64,000 nt of DNA, taken from positions 566,501-630,500 of the forward strand of contig JAXDDX010000189.1 in NCBI GenBank assembly GCA_034670405.1, written 5' to 3'. Made by a program: the position numbers and the translations under genes. The notes under the pieces were generated by a model, which was given only the letters and a program-made list of their open reading frames with translations, had not been told where the DNA came from and made no database searches. Each line of letters begins with the position of its first letter. The first letter of the stretch is position 1. Shown piece after piece: positions 25,146 to 37,709 of the stretch. The DNA comes from Hoplostethus atlanticus. Lineage: Eukaryota > Chordata > Actinopteri > Trachichthyiformes > Trachichthyidae.

Positions 25146-25240
25146 GCAGAAGGCAGGGAAACAGGCTGCCAGTCCGTCACAGGGCGAACACATAGACAGA
25201 CTAATGCACTCATCACACTCACATTCACACCTATGAGTTT
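25146..25240 (-). mobile_element. SINE A copy, proximal part (split by insertion)
   Basis: Minus strand reads ATAGGTGTGAATGTGAGTGT, then TTCGCCCTGTGACGGACTGG and CCCTGCCTTCTGC. The last phrase directly precedes AATGCATGCTGGG in the uninterrupted copy at 21690-21910, so this and 24630-24722 are one element. Confidence 0.85.
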
Positions 25241-25312
25241 TTAGAAGAGTCTAAGTTAAGTTGAAATCCTGCTAAAAGTGCAAATGATGAATAACGATGT
25301 ATGTACCATGTA

Positions 25313-25421
25313 GGGCCTACAAATTCAGAAACAAACAAAAATGCTGAATGAAACTTGCTCGTGCTCGTACGAACACTTTACGATCAAATCTGATCATACA
25401 CACGTTTCGTGAATGAGGCCC
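25313..25421. mobile_element. Small PIF/Harbinger-like MITE
   Basis: The right end is the inverse of GGGCCTCATTCACGAAACGT, an end sequence typical of teleost Harbinger-type elements. The left end GGGCCTACAAATTCAGAAAC is a degenerate match in opposite orientation. Length is 109 bp and no coding sequence is seen. Confidence 0.5.
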
Positions 25422-25928
25422 AGTGTGTGTTTTTTTTTAACTTTCATATGCTGTGGGTACAGATATGCACTTGTACAGACATTTATCTGGCAACAGTGAT
25501 TAAAATGACCTCAGGACCATTGCTGGGAGCAGAATTATATTCGCTGGGGCCAGCCAAACAGTTTTTATTCTAACTTCAAAGCATTAGAACAGAAGACTGG
25601 CATATGTAAATCGAGCTACATTTTGTGCTGGTCCCCTGTCAGACCATTAAGTTATTTACTTTCCCTAAACCTGACTTCAACCCTCTGATAGTAGGCCCAG
25701 GGCTCACTGATATGAATAACTTAATAACTACTTAAGCTTTAAGAAATTTGCTGGATAATTTTCCACTCTGTGCAAGACCCTGGGCTTATCTATTGAAGGA
25801 AAAATGTAGATATGATCTATGATGTCAAGTGATAACAATGGGCAGTCTTCATCTATATTGTGGTTGCATCATTGATTTTGGTTGCACATTCGTAATTTCT
25901 CGCTTGTGAGCTGCTGTTTATATGCAGA

Positions 25929-26047
25929 GGCCCTTATTCATCATGCCATTATTGAAACCACCACAAATTCAAATGTTCATGAGAAACTCATCTCATCTGA
26001 TTTATGAAATTTCCCCGGTTCGTACACTGGCCTGATGAATGAGAGCC
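25929..26047. mobile_element. 119-bp MITE with ~19-bp inverted ends
   Basis: The left end GGCCCTTATTCATCATGCC and the inverse of the right end, GGCTCTCATTCATCAGGCC, agree at 16 of 19 positions. The ends resemble those of the element at 25313-25421. No clear target-site duplication is seen. Confidence 0.6.
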
Positions 26048-27097
26048 ACTATGTTATGCAGCCGCAAGATTGGTATGATTTTCTAAGGCTGAAATCCTCA
26101 TTGATTCAATCATAATGCATCATTTACCTTTCAATCATGACCGGCAAATCTAGGGATTTTAGACATCTGTAGCTGGCAAATGATACGCTTTCAACACGTT
26201 CGGAGTACGGTGTTCCATTATCAGATCATGAAATGACTGTCTTTTTGTAATGATTTGTATGGTTTCTATCTCACGCTTTACTTTGATGCCTCCAATCGTG
26301 ACTGGGAATGTAAACAGGTGATTGCCTTCCAACGTGGGAGCTAATGCCTGCTGCAAGCATGCAATAATGTAAATCCAAATGAACAAACAAATAAACTTCA
26401 TGGGTGAATTGCATTTTCAATTTCTCACCATTATCCTCCAGCAATAAGGGAACACATGCTTTTGAGATCATGCAACATCACGACGAACCTGCAATTATTC
26501 AGCCAGCTTAGTCCCATTTGGAATAGAATAAATAAACAATGCAGCAAGGTTAGATTGTTGTGTTTCTGATGTTTGATGTTTCTGGACTGGTTAGACTCAT
26601 GGACCTCCTATAGAGATTAACATGCATCCAGGGTGATCAGATTTGTAAAGAGCAAAACTGCGTAAAATCCAGGTGTAAATGCACACAAGACACATCGGCG
26701 ATCCTGTTTCAGAGGTTTTTTTCAACCCTGGCAAGAATAAAATTATGGGGGAGACACTATCCCTGCATTTTGTGGAATTTATTGTCAAATGTTCAGCACA
26801 AAATAACTATTGGCAAAACTATCAGCATCACTATCGGCCTTCAAAAACCCACATTGGTTGAAACCTAGTCAGTACACATTTGTACTTAATCAGAATGACT
26901 CATTTTTAGTTCTGAGCAGTTTGCTTAAATGTCATGGCATACCCACACCCAGTGAGCTCCTGCATAGTGACAGCTTCTCCACAGTACAGCCCTTTGGTCT
27001 CCGAGCGATGAATGCAGGATCCCTCATTATGCCTTTTCCCTGGGGCAGAAGACCTTGTAATGGCCCCATCTTTGCCATATGATTTGCACTCCATCAA

Positions 27098-27760
27098 ATG
27101 AAAAAACACTGCTCTCCATCTCTCTTTGAGTTTGACTTTGTCTTGGTCGCACTCTCTCTCTATTTCTGCCCCGTCCTCTGTTTCTTCTCCTGTCTCTCTC
27201 TCCCTGACCTTGTCTAAATCCCAGCTTGGCTAGCTCACTCTCTCTCTTTCGCCCTCTCTCTCTCTCTGTCTATCTTTTTTCTCTGCCCTCACTGCTGCCT
27301 GTTTCTGCCTCTGTCTCTGCTTGGGTATTTGTTTACCCATAAACACTTCTGTCTCTCTTTCTCTTCTCTCTGTCTTTCTGTCTCTCTCTCTTTCTCCCTC
27401 CCTCTGTTTCATTCTCTGCCCTTGTTAATGGAAAACACTGCTGTCTGTTTCTGCTTCTCTCTCTCTGTCTTCTCACTCTAGCTGTCTCTCTCTCACTTAG
27501 CATCTCTTATCCCCTTCTTAGCAATATGCTTATCCATGCAGAATGGAAAAAAATACAACTCTGAGTTTGTCTCTCTTTTTCTTCCCTTCAACGCTGTTTC
27601 TGCTTCGGTCTCTTACAGTCTCTCTCTTGTTCGCCCTCTCTCATTCCCAGCTTGGCTGTGTGTTTGCCCACGCTCCATGAAAAACAGCATTCTGTATCTC
27701 TCTCTCTCTCTCTCACTCCCAGCTTGCATAGCCACATGTAGCCATGGAAGAAATCCTACA
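27098..27760 (+). repeat. Decayed CT-rich tandem repeat (~100-bp unit)
   Basis: Within C/T-rich DNA a unit recurs irregularly: a CCATG-AAAA-CAC-CTG block near 27098, 27336, 27429, 27535, 27676 and 27742. The phrase CCCAGCTTG(GC) occurs near 27213, 27644 and 27718. No gene is seen. Thr/Ser/Leu-rich frames are artefacts. Confidence 0.5.
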
Positions 27761-28015
27761 TTTGACTTAATGCTCTCTCGTTCCTGCTGCACAACCTGTG
27801 AGAGGAAACGTTTGGCAAATTCATGTTTTGTTCCACCATCGTTCAACCATCAGCATCTGCAAAAAAGGGTATGGCAAAAAGAGGTCTGAAAGATGACTGC
27901 TTTGTGTGACAATACGCCAATTCAATTTTATCTATATTGGAGAAAGAATAGGCTGCAGTGGCTGTTGTAGTATAAGCAAGGGACTTGGCTTTCATTGTAT
28001 GTTTTCCTTCACAAA

Positions 28016-28018
<3 letters not shown>

Positions 28019-28050
<32 letters not shown>
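28019..28050. repeat. (TC)n microsatellite
   Basis: About 15 TC units followed by a C-rich stretch. Confidence 0.9.
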
Positions 28051-29729
28051 CGTCCCCCTGCCCTAGAGAAAATGGAAAAGCACTGGTTGCCATCTCCCCT
28101 AACTATCCCACCCCATCAAATGTTCATTTCCGTGGTCAATAATTGACTCTGGCCCCTTTATTAGCCTTCTGTTAGCAGGAAGATTAGAGAGGGGATCTAC
28201 TGTTGAGCATCTTCTCTTTCATTAGGGGAGATGAAGAACAGAATTGGAGTGATTGCAGGAAAACGGTTAAAGGGGTTTTGTGTGTGTGTACGATTGCCAT
28301 TGTGTGTGCATGTGTGTGTGTGCATTTATTTGTGTCTATGTGGTGGAGGAATGAGTAGTATTTTTTGCAGTCTAGTATTTTTGATGCAGCAATTATAATA
28401 TAATTTGGAATTAGCATGATTGAATTTGTCATTTATTCATAATTCTCTGGACATGGAACAGGATTTTTCCGTCGGATAACTGCGAGTGGCTTTATGCACT
28501 GGTGGAAAATCCCCATCCTATCTCCCCTAAGAGGGCTTTTGCCATTTATAAGGGCAGCCTTTATAAACACTAAGAATTTGCTCTTAATCGCTTGGGTAAA
28601 GAAATGTCAAAGAAAATATGAAGAACTGTCATATTTCAATCATGCTGTACCGTTGTATTGTACGTTTTCTCTCATAGCGTGTAAAGAATATGTGCATATA
28701 TATGTGGAATATGATGGTAAAATATAGGTGTTGGACAGGCATAAGTACAATGCTGGAGTCATTTTCTCCCATAATAGCTCCAGATAGGAGTTAGCACAAT
28801 ACATAGGCTGCCCTCGTCACAGCATTCCCTTGATGTTGAGGACCAGGTAACATGAGAACATTATAACACCCCCAAGCCTAATAGCAGATCTAGCAGGCTG
28901 CTATTAAATTGTTCCACAATTGCTTTTCAGTTTGAAAAGGAGGTTTGAGGGAAGTAGCTGACTGTGTTTTCAGCATGGCAGACAGGGACTTAGTGTCTCT
29001 CCTCTATTATGTTGCCTTCTTTTTCAGAAAATGTCTTCCCCTAGCTCTGCCTGTGGCAAATGACAGACAGAAAGGCTAGGTTGAAATAAAATTTCTTGAA
29101 ATGGATTCAAAAATTGGGGGAGATCTTGATATTTCAATAGATATGAAGTGAAAGAAAATAAATCGATGCAAACCGCATCAACACCTAGAATATAATATAG
29201 ATGTTGCAGAAATCAAAACTCTCCTCCACCAGCTCAGCCTATAGCAACCTAACCTGAGGGACACCATTTCATCACCCATTTTGCAGAAAATCAAATTCTT
29301 TGATTAATTAATTACAATTCATTAATTGATTCATATATACACTGTCAGGTTCATTAATTCATATGAATAGATCATTTCAAAAACACTATATAATAACAAT
29401 GAGAATGCATTTCATTTAGAACACCTTTCATTAAAAGCAAATTGCTTCAGGAAAAACATAGCAAGTAAATTAAAACGTATGAGTATGAGTATGTATGAGT
29501 AGGTGTCTTTATTCAAAGGGTGGACATTTCTTTTTGAATCCAAACTCTTTACATACTGTCAAAGTTGACACTAAGTTCTAATAGGTGAGAGTCAAACTGC
29601 CCCACAAAGTGATGATGATGATGATAGGCATTCACAGCCATCACTAGACAATGTTGTTCTCACACAGTTTATCTCAAGGCTCCTGCGTGGCTCTATATCT
29701 GTATCTGTGTGAGTTAAAACTGTAAATAC

Positions 29730-29890
29730 CAGGGGTTCTCAAAACCTTTTAGCCCAGCACTCATATTCAGTAAAAAAAAGTAAATTCTCTGTCACCCTGG
29801 ACACTTGCACTCTTATTAGACGGGGACCAACCAGAAAAACCCAACCCATGACCCAAATTTAGTCCCGATCCATTGTAAGAAACTCTGATA
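29730..29890. mobile_element. Degenerate hAT-like MITE
   Basis: The left end CAGGGGTTCTCAAAACCTTTT is typical of hAT non-autonomous elements. The inverse of CAGAGTTTCTTA at the right end is a weak partner. No target-site duplication is retained. Confidence 0.4.
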
Positions 29891-30809
29891 CACACCACAA
29901 AGACAGGCCTGAGACCCTGAAAGGCTGTTAATCTTAAAGTAGCTTTCAGTCTGACTGCTGTGGCTTCTGCCCTATGAAAAATTCTGCACCTTTACTCAAA
30001 CTGCAAGGCTTCAATAATTTAGATGTTATTGCTAAAGAAGACATGACCGGTTCATGCGGATGTTATTGTGACTTGTCGAGTTGTTTCAGTGCCAAGACAA
30101 ATTCCTCTAAATTTATTGTACTTGATTGAAATGAATCTGACCAGCTATATAGTCATTCCCCATGGCTATGTATGACATATAGTCATTACAGCCCTAGAGC
30201 TATGTACGCAAGATACACAGCAACTACTCTCACAATGTGAAGCCTTCACCTCTACAGTTGGACTGGAAGCGGGCATGATTCTCTTTGTGAATCATATTGA
30301 ATACATCCCTTTTCCAAACTGTAGACTTTAGAGAAAAATGTGACAGAAGAAAACAGTTTACCTGCTTTCCATCCTGCTCATTACATGAACCAGTCACCTA
30401 TTATTTTCAGACAAGAACATTTCACAACAACAACGTGGGGTAGGTTGTGGCATAGTTCAGCATGATGCACAACTGGTGAAGCAGGATTCTGAGCTGGTCC
30501 CCTGGGAGGAGCTGAGGCATCAATCAGTATACCACAAGAAAATAACCTGAAGTGATTATATGAGTGAAACTGCAGGCTTGTTATGGTAGTTCACAAATGC
30601 CATGGTAGAACTGAAAATCAAACATTTTGGATTTGTTTTCAGCACACTGAACTTCTGGTATGTGGGACTGCTGTATAGCCAACAGCTATTCATATACGTG
30701 CAAGCCCACAGTGCCACAAGCTCTTAAATGTAAATGTAAATGGACATACCAGGACATCATGTCATGACGTCCAATGAATACCCAGTGGAAGAGCTTGTAT
30801 ATCCACAAG

Positions 30810-30965
30810 CCTAAAACTCACCATCACCATCTAGCTTATCATGCAAGCTCCAGGGAAACATTCCCCAGACATGAGAGCCACCAGCTAACTGCTCACAGCT
30901 CACCCCAAAGCTCTGAACAAGTTAAAATCACCATTTAGCCTCTAGCTTATCATGCTAGCTCCACA
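30810..30965. repeat. Imperfect direct duplication
   Basis: TCTAGCTTATCATGCAAGCTCCA near 30828 and TCTAGCTTATCATGCTAGCTCCA near 30941 differ by one base and both lie in CACCAT context, suggesting a ~113-bp offset duplication. Confidence 0.5.
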
Positions 30966-31210
30966 GTACTCACCCTACACACCAGAGGAGCTTGCAACAA
31001 GCTGTTGGCTGCCATAATGGAGCATCATATAAGTTCAGGCAGGACATGTAAGCCATGTGGAGTATATAGACCAATATTTTGTCAGCGTCACTGATTATGT
31101 CACCGCTCAAAGTGGTTGCAAAAAGACTAGCGGGAGTAATAATAAGACTGGCAACTACTGTGATAAACTTCACTATTAAGGAGCCGTGTTTCCAGTGAAC
31201 ATTTTATATT

Positions 31211-31300
31211 AGGTACTGTAACTAATACAAGGACATTTCTATATGTAGATAGACAATTAGGCAACATGTCTGTCTAGGATATATGGCAATAAATGAAGAC
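31211..31300. repeat. Unclassified dispersed repeat, copy 2
   Basis: Same orientation and length as the block at 932-1021. Shared landmarks are GGTACTGTAACTAATACA, GATAGACAATTAGGC and GTCTAGGATATATGG. Confidence 0.75.
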
Positions 31301-32984
31301 AAACTTTTTTTTCCTGCTACCTGCTAATCTTAAGTATGCTTGCTCCTAATAAAGGGAGCACCCTGAAGATCAGGGTCATAACGGCAAATATAATTGTATT
31401 ACCATTAAACCGCAATAAATGGTCACATTTATTATGGGAGTATACTTTAAACAGTTCTGGACTAAAAGGACACAAGGTAACATCCATTACATATGTCTAA
31501 TGGCAATTGACTTTGTACTGATACAATTTTAAACAAATTCTTGAAATAAATTAATGAAGTAATCATTTAGCTTTTTTTAAGCCATTTAGCAACAAAATAT
31601 TGCAAATATTGTCAGTCAGTATAGATGTACAACTTTATGTTTGCTGGGTATTGCTCATCAGTCTGTATGCTAATGTATGTGAACATTCCTGGTTAGCATA
31701 GAAAATGTTTATTTTGGCAAACATTAGCTCAGAGCGGCAAACAAAATGCCTTTCTGAATGCAACTTAATATTCAGCACACCTCTGCATGGTACTCAGGCA
31801 GCTACCTGCTGTGTGCAGTGGCCGCCATTGTGTATCTATTCTGCATTTGTACTGCAGCACACTGCAGCATACATTTTCTCATATGTTGTACAGTAGAACT
31901 CACTAGGGCTATTGCAACACAGATCCAGTGGCTCAAATCACTGAATGCCAGCTCACTCTTTCTGCCTCCTGATGGCTGAAAAGCAAATACAATTCAAACT
32001 CTGGTAGCCACAAAGTGTCACTTCAAACGCTTTCTCAAATACAAGTAATGGATAATGTACAGAGAGCTGGTCACAAAATAAGTCCCAACAGGGTAAATCC
32101 AGATCTCAAGTCAAGATCAAGTGATTTTACAATAATGACCGCCTCTCTGTGTGTTATATTTCTTATTACACGCCTACTTACCAATTACAATCATTTGACA
32201 TGAAATATTAATTTAAAATTATTTTATTACAAGATAAGAAATGAATAAGCTTCTGCCAAAAAAATAGTTCAGCAGGACTGCAACCATAGATGTCTGTAGC
32301 TAGCATCCATGGCTAATCTGTAGCAGAGCTGTAAACATAGCAACACAAACTCTAATTAGAGATTAAAAGTGTCATGCACTCCCCACAAATTAATAATAAT
32401 ATTGGAAAGAAATTCCATAATAATATCCTCAGTTAGCCGAGTGTTTGTCTGCAGTAACCAAGGGGTAATGTTTTTTTTGACAGTCTACCATAGATTAGGA
32501 AACCGTGTTCCATACCAGAGCAAGTGTAGTCAAGACCACCTTCGTTGATTCCAAGTCAATAATGTTCAAGGAGTTTCTTAAGGATCAACAGAGATGTAGA
32601 TCAATCAGCTGGAGCTCTGTACTAGACCCCTCAACATCCAACTAATCAACACATAGAAGTTTGATTAGCCTGTACATACTATACACAGGTGTAATTTATA
32701 TAACAAACAGTTGTTAAAGAAGGCAGAAGAGAGTTTCAGACCTTGCCTTCTGGTTCTGGTTTGTATCCAACAGATACAAACACTCTTTCATTCCCTCAGC
32801 CATTTCACTGCTAAACTCAAATAGGAAAAAAATAATAATATCAGCTTGTCCACCCAACCATGCTTGTTTTCCTTACATTGTTTTTATTTATTTTAACTTA
32901 TGTACTTTTTTACTGTTTTTACCTTTTTTACTTCTGTGTTTATAGGTTGTTTTATGTGCCTTTTGTGTTTCTTTTGTTTACTGC

Positions 32985-33043
32985 TGCACAATCAATTGCC
33001 CCTCTGGGGAAAAATAAAGTTAAATTTGATTTGACTTGACTAA
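32985..33043 (+). mobile_element. Retroposon 3' tail with (TTGAY)n end
   Basis: CTGCTGCACAATCAATTGCC, then CCTCTGGGGAAAAATAAAGT and TTGAT/TTGAC units. A CCC/GGGG mini-hairpin, AATAAA and a short tandem tail form the 3'-end signature of several teleost LINE/SINE families. The body upstream is not recognised. Confidence 0.55.
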
Positions 33044-34949
33044 TGCATTAAAATGTTTGTAGTGCTGGGGAGAAAATAAATGAAGGTGGACCAGATGGAG
33101 AAAAACATTTCTTTGAAATTTTGTTAGATAAAGTCGAGTCAATATCCAACAGTGGCAGAGACCAAGACAAGCCTGAGTCAAAATAGGCACAAGTCCAAAA
33201 CATCTGAAAAGTGAAAGACTGAAAGACTCAAGTACTACGGCCCTGACCGGAGCTGTTATCACAAACACTGTTGCTCACCTAGCTTTTCTTCTAGCTCGAT
33301 ATATTGTCTCCAAACATGCTTTTGAAGAATCAGTTGCAAAATTGCTTCACAAAATTTTCTTTTGAATGTGTATATTCTGTTGGCTTTAGTGGTTTAAGTT
33401 GTTTAAGATTGAGTCATATTCATGCCTTTTATACAAGTATGAAACCCCTGCTGTTTGTCACAAAACTTACCAATGATCCAAATCACATTTGTGACTGAGC
33501 AAGTGAAGCAAATATAACACTAAGAGATATATAACCCCTACCGAGTGTTCCAAATGTTTTTCTGATGTCAGCAATTGATTTACCATTGACCGATATTCTT
33601 TATTTGCCCCCCCTATGCTATACCACCTGAAAGGGGGAACAGAATTGCTGCACTTCTCTGGAGTGCCCCTCTCAGCCAAAGGGGAAATAACTCTAAAGTG
33701 GAAGATCCACCACAGTGCTGAGGCTGATCAAGTAGACTTTCAAAGGGAGAAGCCTCAGTACCAGAGGCTGCGCAGCACCACAAATCCAGCGTCAACATCC
33801 CTCATTGTGGCCTGGATTCTCACCTGAGAGCTGCCTGGCTGCTTGAATTTCTACTGCCATGGCTCAAATAGAATTCTTAAAGTCGATGCACGATAGATAA
33901 ATCCTCAGAAAAGCCTCAGTGAAGCTGCAGCCCAGGCCTGATTGCATTTGTTATATTGTATTTCTATTCTCCACTCATCCATTGTTTCAGTGCTTATCAA
34001 GTGATCCTATTATAAGCTGAAGTTGGAGCTAGAGGGAGAAACATAGAATTGTGATCTTCATGCTTTTTGATTTTTACATCCAAGGCTATTTCCTTTCATT
34101 TTAAATGCCTACATCAAATATGAATAGAAAAGCAGGGAAACCTATCTGTTTTTATATTGAAATCAATGAGAACTTTTATCTGTGAATTTGACAGTATAGA
34201 CGCCAGACTGTCCCAAAGCTGGCAACAAGGCTCTATTAGAGATACAACTTCCTTAATGTCCTCAAGAGACCGATCTTGAATCTTCTCTATTGTTAATGAA
34301 TGAGAGACTGATTTTGTCAACAGTATTACCAGGGGTGATTTCACGGGAAATTGTGCTATTCAGTTGGATGGAAAAGCAAATCAAACATTCTGTGCATCCA
34401 CCATGTCGGTGTCTGTTTCATTATCAACTCCAAGTGATTCCTTGATTTTTTTAGTGCTCGAGTTCAGAGTTCTCACCATATTGACTGTACCAGCTGAAGT
34501 ATAAACTTATGGGAATAACATATGGGAATTCTGAATGTTAACTGTAAAGGTCAAAGTATGCCTTTAAAGACAGATAACCCATTATTTCTCTTCCTCTATA
34601 GTTTGGTCAATAAAAGTAACGGACCATCTGTGGGACTAATTGATTATGGATTAAATAAGAGTTTATACTGTAGCATCGCATCACTCGTCAGTGTCACATA
34701 AATGTCAAGGTCATTTATGCCTGTCACTTACTTATCAAAAGGGTAATGTTGTAATCGGCAGGCTATCACTTATTTTCTACAAAGAAATGAAATGTTTAGT
34801 GTATGCAGCGGGATATGGTGTGGTATTTACAGTCTACTGTGCATTATATGCCTTCCCTGTCATTTTGCATTGTCGCTGCGTGTGTGTATGTCAGCAGGTA
34901 CTATTGAACTCTTTATTCAGTTGATTTATTTTGTCTCCGCACCAATGTC

Positions 34950-35012
34950 ACAAAGAAAAATTGCTCTACATTTATTGTACGTGGAGATTAAAGTGCTTCT
35001 GATTCTGACTTA
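34950..35012 (+). mobile_element. Retroposon 3' tail-like fragment
   Basis: Contains GCTCTACATTTATTGTACG, GATTAAAGTGCTTCTGATTC and a TGACT end, resembling LINE-type 3' termini with AATAAAG-like sequence and a short repeat tail. Weakly supported. Confidence 0.35.
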
Positions 35013-35279
35013 AAGTGACCGAATCTATAGTACCAGGCTTCAGAGGAAAACATTCAACAGGCAAATGACTGCTGCCTAAAATGAAAGGTGCCCATCACTC
35101 AAGCAGGAGGAGAGATGGCTCGCAATATCTAAAGCTCTTTTGTTATCGACAAATCATTGTTATTTAGCGTGCTTCATGTTCCCCCTGGGTCGCAGTCCTC
35201 GGTTCTCTGTTTATCTCTTTGTTATTTCCTGCTATATTCTCTCTTTTCTCCCATTACAGGGTAATGGATGGTCCATGTA

Positions 35280-35510
35280 CTTACACAATGCAATCACATG
35301 CAGACACACGAACACACCAAATGCTGGCACACAGACGCACATAGACACACAGGCACAGAAACACACAGCGTCACACATACGCACACATATGAATATGAAC
35401 ACACATGCACCCAGATGCACACTTACACATGGCAGTGGTGACACGCAGGCTGGCATGAGGATATGTTCACTAACACACACACACACACAAACATGCACAG
35501 AGTCTGTAAA
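35280..35510. repeat. Interrupted CA-rich cluster
   Basis: ACACA motifs spaced by short unique words. The His-Thr-rich 143-codon frame across it is not a gene. Confidence 0.75.
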
Positions 35511-35649
35511 CTTTCACTTCATCAAACGTCTCTGGCTCATTACCAGAATCTCCCTCGGACAGAGCCTGTAAAAGACAAGTGGCCCGAGAATTGATTAGGC
35601 TGTCAGGCAGCTCCTTTAAAGATGGATCTATGGGGTGGTAATTTCTGAA

Positions 35650-35815
35650 TGCGATCGCTGTGTGTCATGACTGTGTGTCATGACTGTGTGTGTTTGTGTG
35701 TATCCATTTGTGACGTGTGAAAGTATTTAGACACCAGGTTGTGTGTGTTTGTGTGCATGCATGTGTTTGTGCATACCACTGTGTGTACGTGTGTGTGTGT
35801 GTGTGTGTGTTTGTG
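35650..35815. repeat. TG-rich cluster
   Basis: Tandem GTGTGTCATGACT units at 35657-35692 are followed by TG runs up to 35810. Confidence 0.8.
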
Positions 35816-35901
35816 ACTCTAACCGTAGGACTCATTATTCTCTTTGGCAGTTATTGTAGCAATTCAGTGTCAATTGATGAGCTCCCTCGAGTGAATGGAT
35901 C

Positions 35902-36150
35902 GGGGGGGGGGGGGGGGTTGACTGGGCTTGTAGCCCCCAGAGCTGTTTATTTCTCCCCACTCATCACCAGGAGCACTGAGAGAGAGTAATAAAGGAGGAA
36001 GAGGAGGAGGAGGAGGAGGAAATTGGAGATGTGGGGAGAGCGACAGGTGGAGAAGGAGAAGAAAGAAAGTTAGCAAGGAAAATAGTTGAATATAAGTAGG
36101 AAGGGGAGCAGAAGGAAGTTGTGAGAAAAAGAGAAGCAGGAGGAGGAAGA
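35902..36150. repeat. G16 homopolymer and (GGA)n/GA-rich tract
   Basis: Pure G at 35902-35917, then GGA trinucleotides at 35995-36019 and purine-rich sequence. Confidence 0.85.
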
Positions 36151-36179
36151 AAAACACTCATTCATACAGCAGTTGAAAG

Positions 36180-36555
36180 AATCCCAAATCTGATTTTCCC
36201 TTACATGTGAGACAGATTTGATGTTTTCTAATGGAGTCAAATTTCTGGATCAGTCTGGATCACATGGATTTGTGATAGAAAATCAGATCCTGAGGACTGC
36301 GACCTACATGCAACTTGCATTTGAAGGCTCAAATCAGAATTAAGAATAAGTAAAACTTATATCATTCACTTTTTTGGCACCCACACTGGCTTAGCCACCG
36401 TTGACATGGAGGACAAGACAATGGAGTTGGAAGCGGTAGCCAACTTGATTGAAATTTGGGGAGATGGCTCAATTCAGTCAAAACATGAAGACACTTGCCA
36501 CACCTGAAATGTGTTTGAAACAAACGGTGCTGGTTACATCCTAGAATGGATATGA
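36180..36555 (+). pseudogene. DNA-transposon remnant with Myb/SANT-like (trihelix) domain
   Basis: The upstream part (AATCCCAAATCTGATTTTCC … CGACCTACATGCAACTTGCA) resembles ends of a widespread fish DNA element. From ATG 36406 one frame reads MEDKTMELEAVANLIEIWGD then GSIQSK and, after a stop at 36505, NVFETNGAGYI. The spacing of Leu-Ile, Ile-Trp, Ile-Gln, Val-Phe and Gly-Tyr follows the Myb/SANT-like trihelix domain found in PIF/Harbinger accessory proteins and related genes. The first Trp of the domain is missing and the frame is closed twice, so it is dead. The assignment is by pattern only. Confidence 0.5.
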
Positions 36556-37379
36556 ACAGTGATATTAGGAGTGAATGGAATTGCAGTGGTTTGATTGGGC
36601 CTCCCAGCACTTGGTGCATCTCTCCATTCATCATCTCTAATGAGGCAAAACGCTTCCCGAGACCCGGCAAGCAGAAATATGTCCCTGAGCTAGGGAGGGG
36701 TTAGCCTTAGACTGACCAGTCCTCCACCCTCCATCTGTCCAGCATCTATCTGCTATACTCTCTACATATTTTAAAATAGACAGATGTATTGATTTCTTTG
36801 TATGTTTCTTAGTTTGTGTGTTTCTTTCTTTCTTTCTCCTTTTTTACTGTATATGTAATGGTGTCATAACCAGCATAATAATAAGACACAGCAGAGTAAA
36901 GATATTAATAGCAGATTGTAACAATAGCTAATTTATTAGCTACTCTCCAGCTCATCCATTGTCTCTTCTGACAGCTGAAAAATGAGCAAAAGCTGAATTT
37001 TCTTTTTGACTTATTCCTCTTGGGGAAGGAGCAACAGTGCAGCAGTGGTTCACTGTGGCATACAGTGAGTGGGATTTCTAGCATGGCTACATCTGCAGTG
37101 TGTTTCTGGTCCCATGTGGCAGTGCTAGCTTTGAATCTCTTTGATCACAATACTGAAAATAGCACACTCAAGTCTTTAGTGCCCACCGCTAAACATTTTC
37201 CCAGTAGCTTCTGTTATAAATTGACTGATATGGTAAACTGTAGATTATTAATAGAAACAAACACATGCAACATATAGATACATACATACATGCATATATA
37301 CATACATTTAATAGTCCCATTTTTCATCTGCATCTTACAGTACCATGACTGCATACATGTTCAGTACAGGTGTCCCTAG

Positions 37380-37709
37380 TGGAAGTGGAAGATGAGGAGG
37401 AACAGAAAATGTGGTGGGAAAAGTTAATGAAATGTGATAGGAAAGTTGGCAGAGGTGAAAGTAACCTCTACTCTGCATGGCTCATGTCTCTGTTCAGGAC
37501 GAGAAGGAGAGAAGACCCATGGAGGTAGAGGAGGATAGTAATAACATGGAGGGAGAGGGTGAGCAGAGCAAGTGGGATAGTGGTACCATGGAGAGAACGG
37601 ACGAGCTGAAGGACGAAGAGAAATAGGATGGGGAAGGAGGAGGAGGAGAGGAAGAAAGGTGGACCAACAAGCAGAATAGAGTTATATTAAATCTATAATG
37701 TGAGATAAG
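37380..37709 (+). other. Purine-rich stretch with acidic open frames
   Basis: GA-rich DNA opens frames such as DEKERRPMEVEEDSNNMEGE ending at a stop near 37624. The composition explains the acidic residues. I see no recognisable domain and do not call a gene. Confidence 0.4.

Noticed and set aside
30765..30786. Near-palindrome GGACATCATGTCATGACGTCC
   Set aside because: Short, imperfect and without a second element; not enough to call an operator or enhancer site.
33613..33827. Overlapping 60-70 codon frames on both strands
   Set aside because: No motif or splice context; chance openings.
35140..35571. 143-codon + strand frame
   Set aside because: Its His-Thr-rich half is a CA-rich cluster; no domain.
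37501..37626. Possible exon encoding an acidic Glu/Asp-rich peptide after a CAG
   Set aside because: Purine-rich composition explains it; no donor in frame with a known product, and no family recognised.
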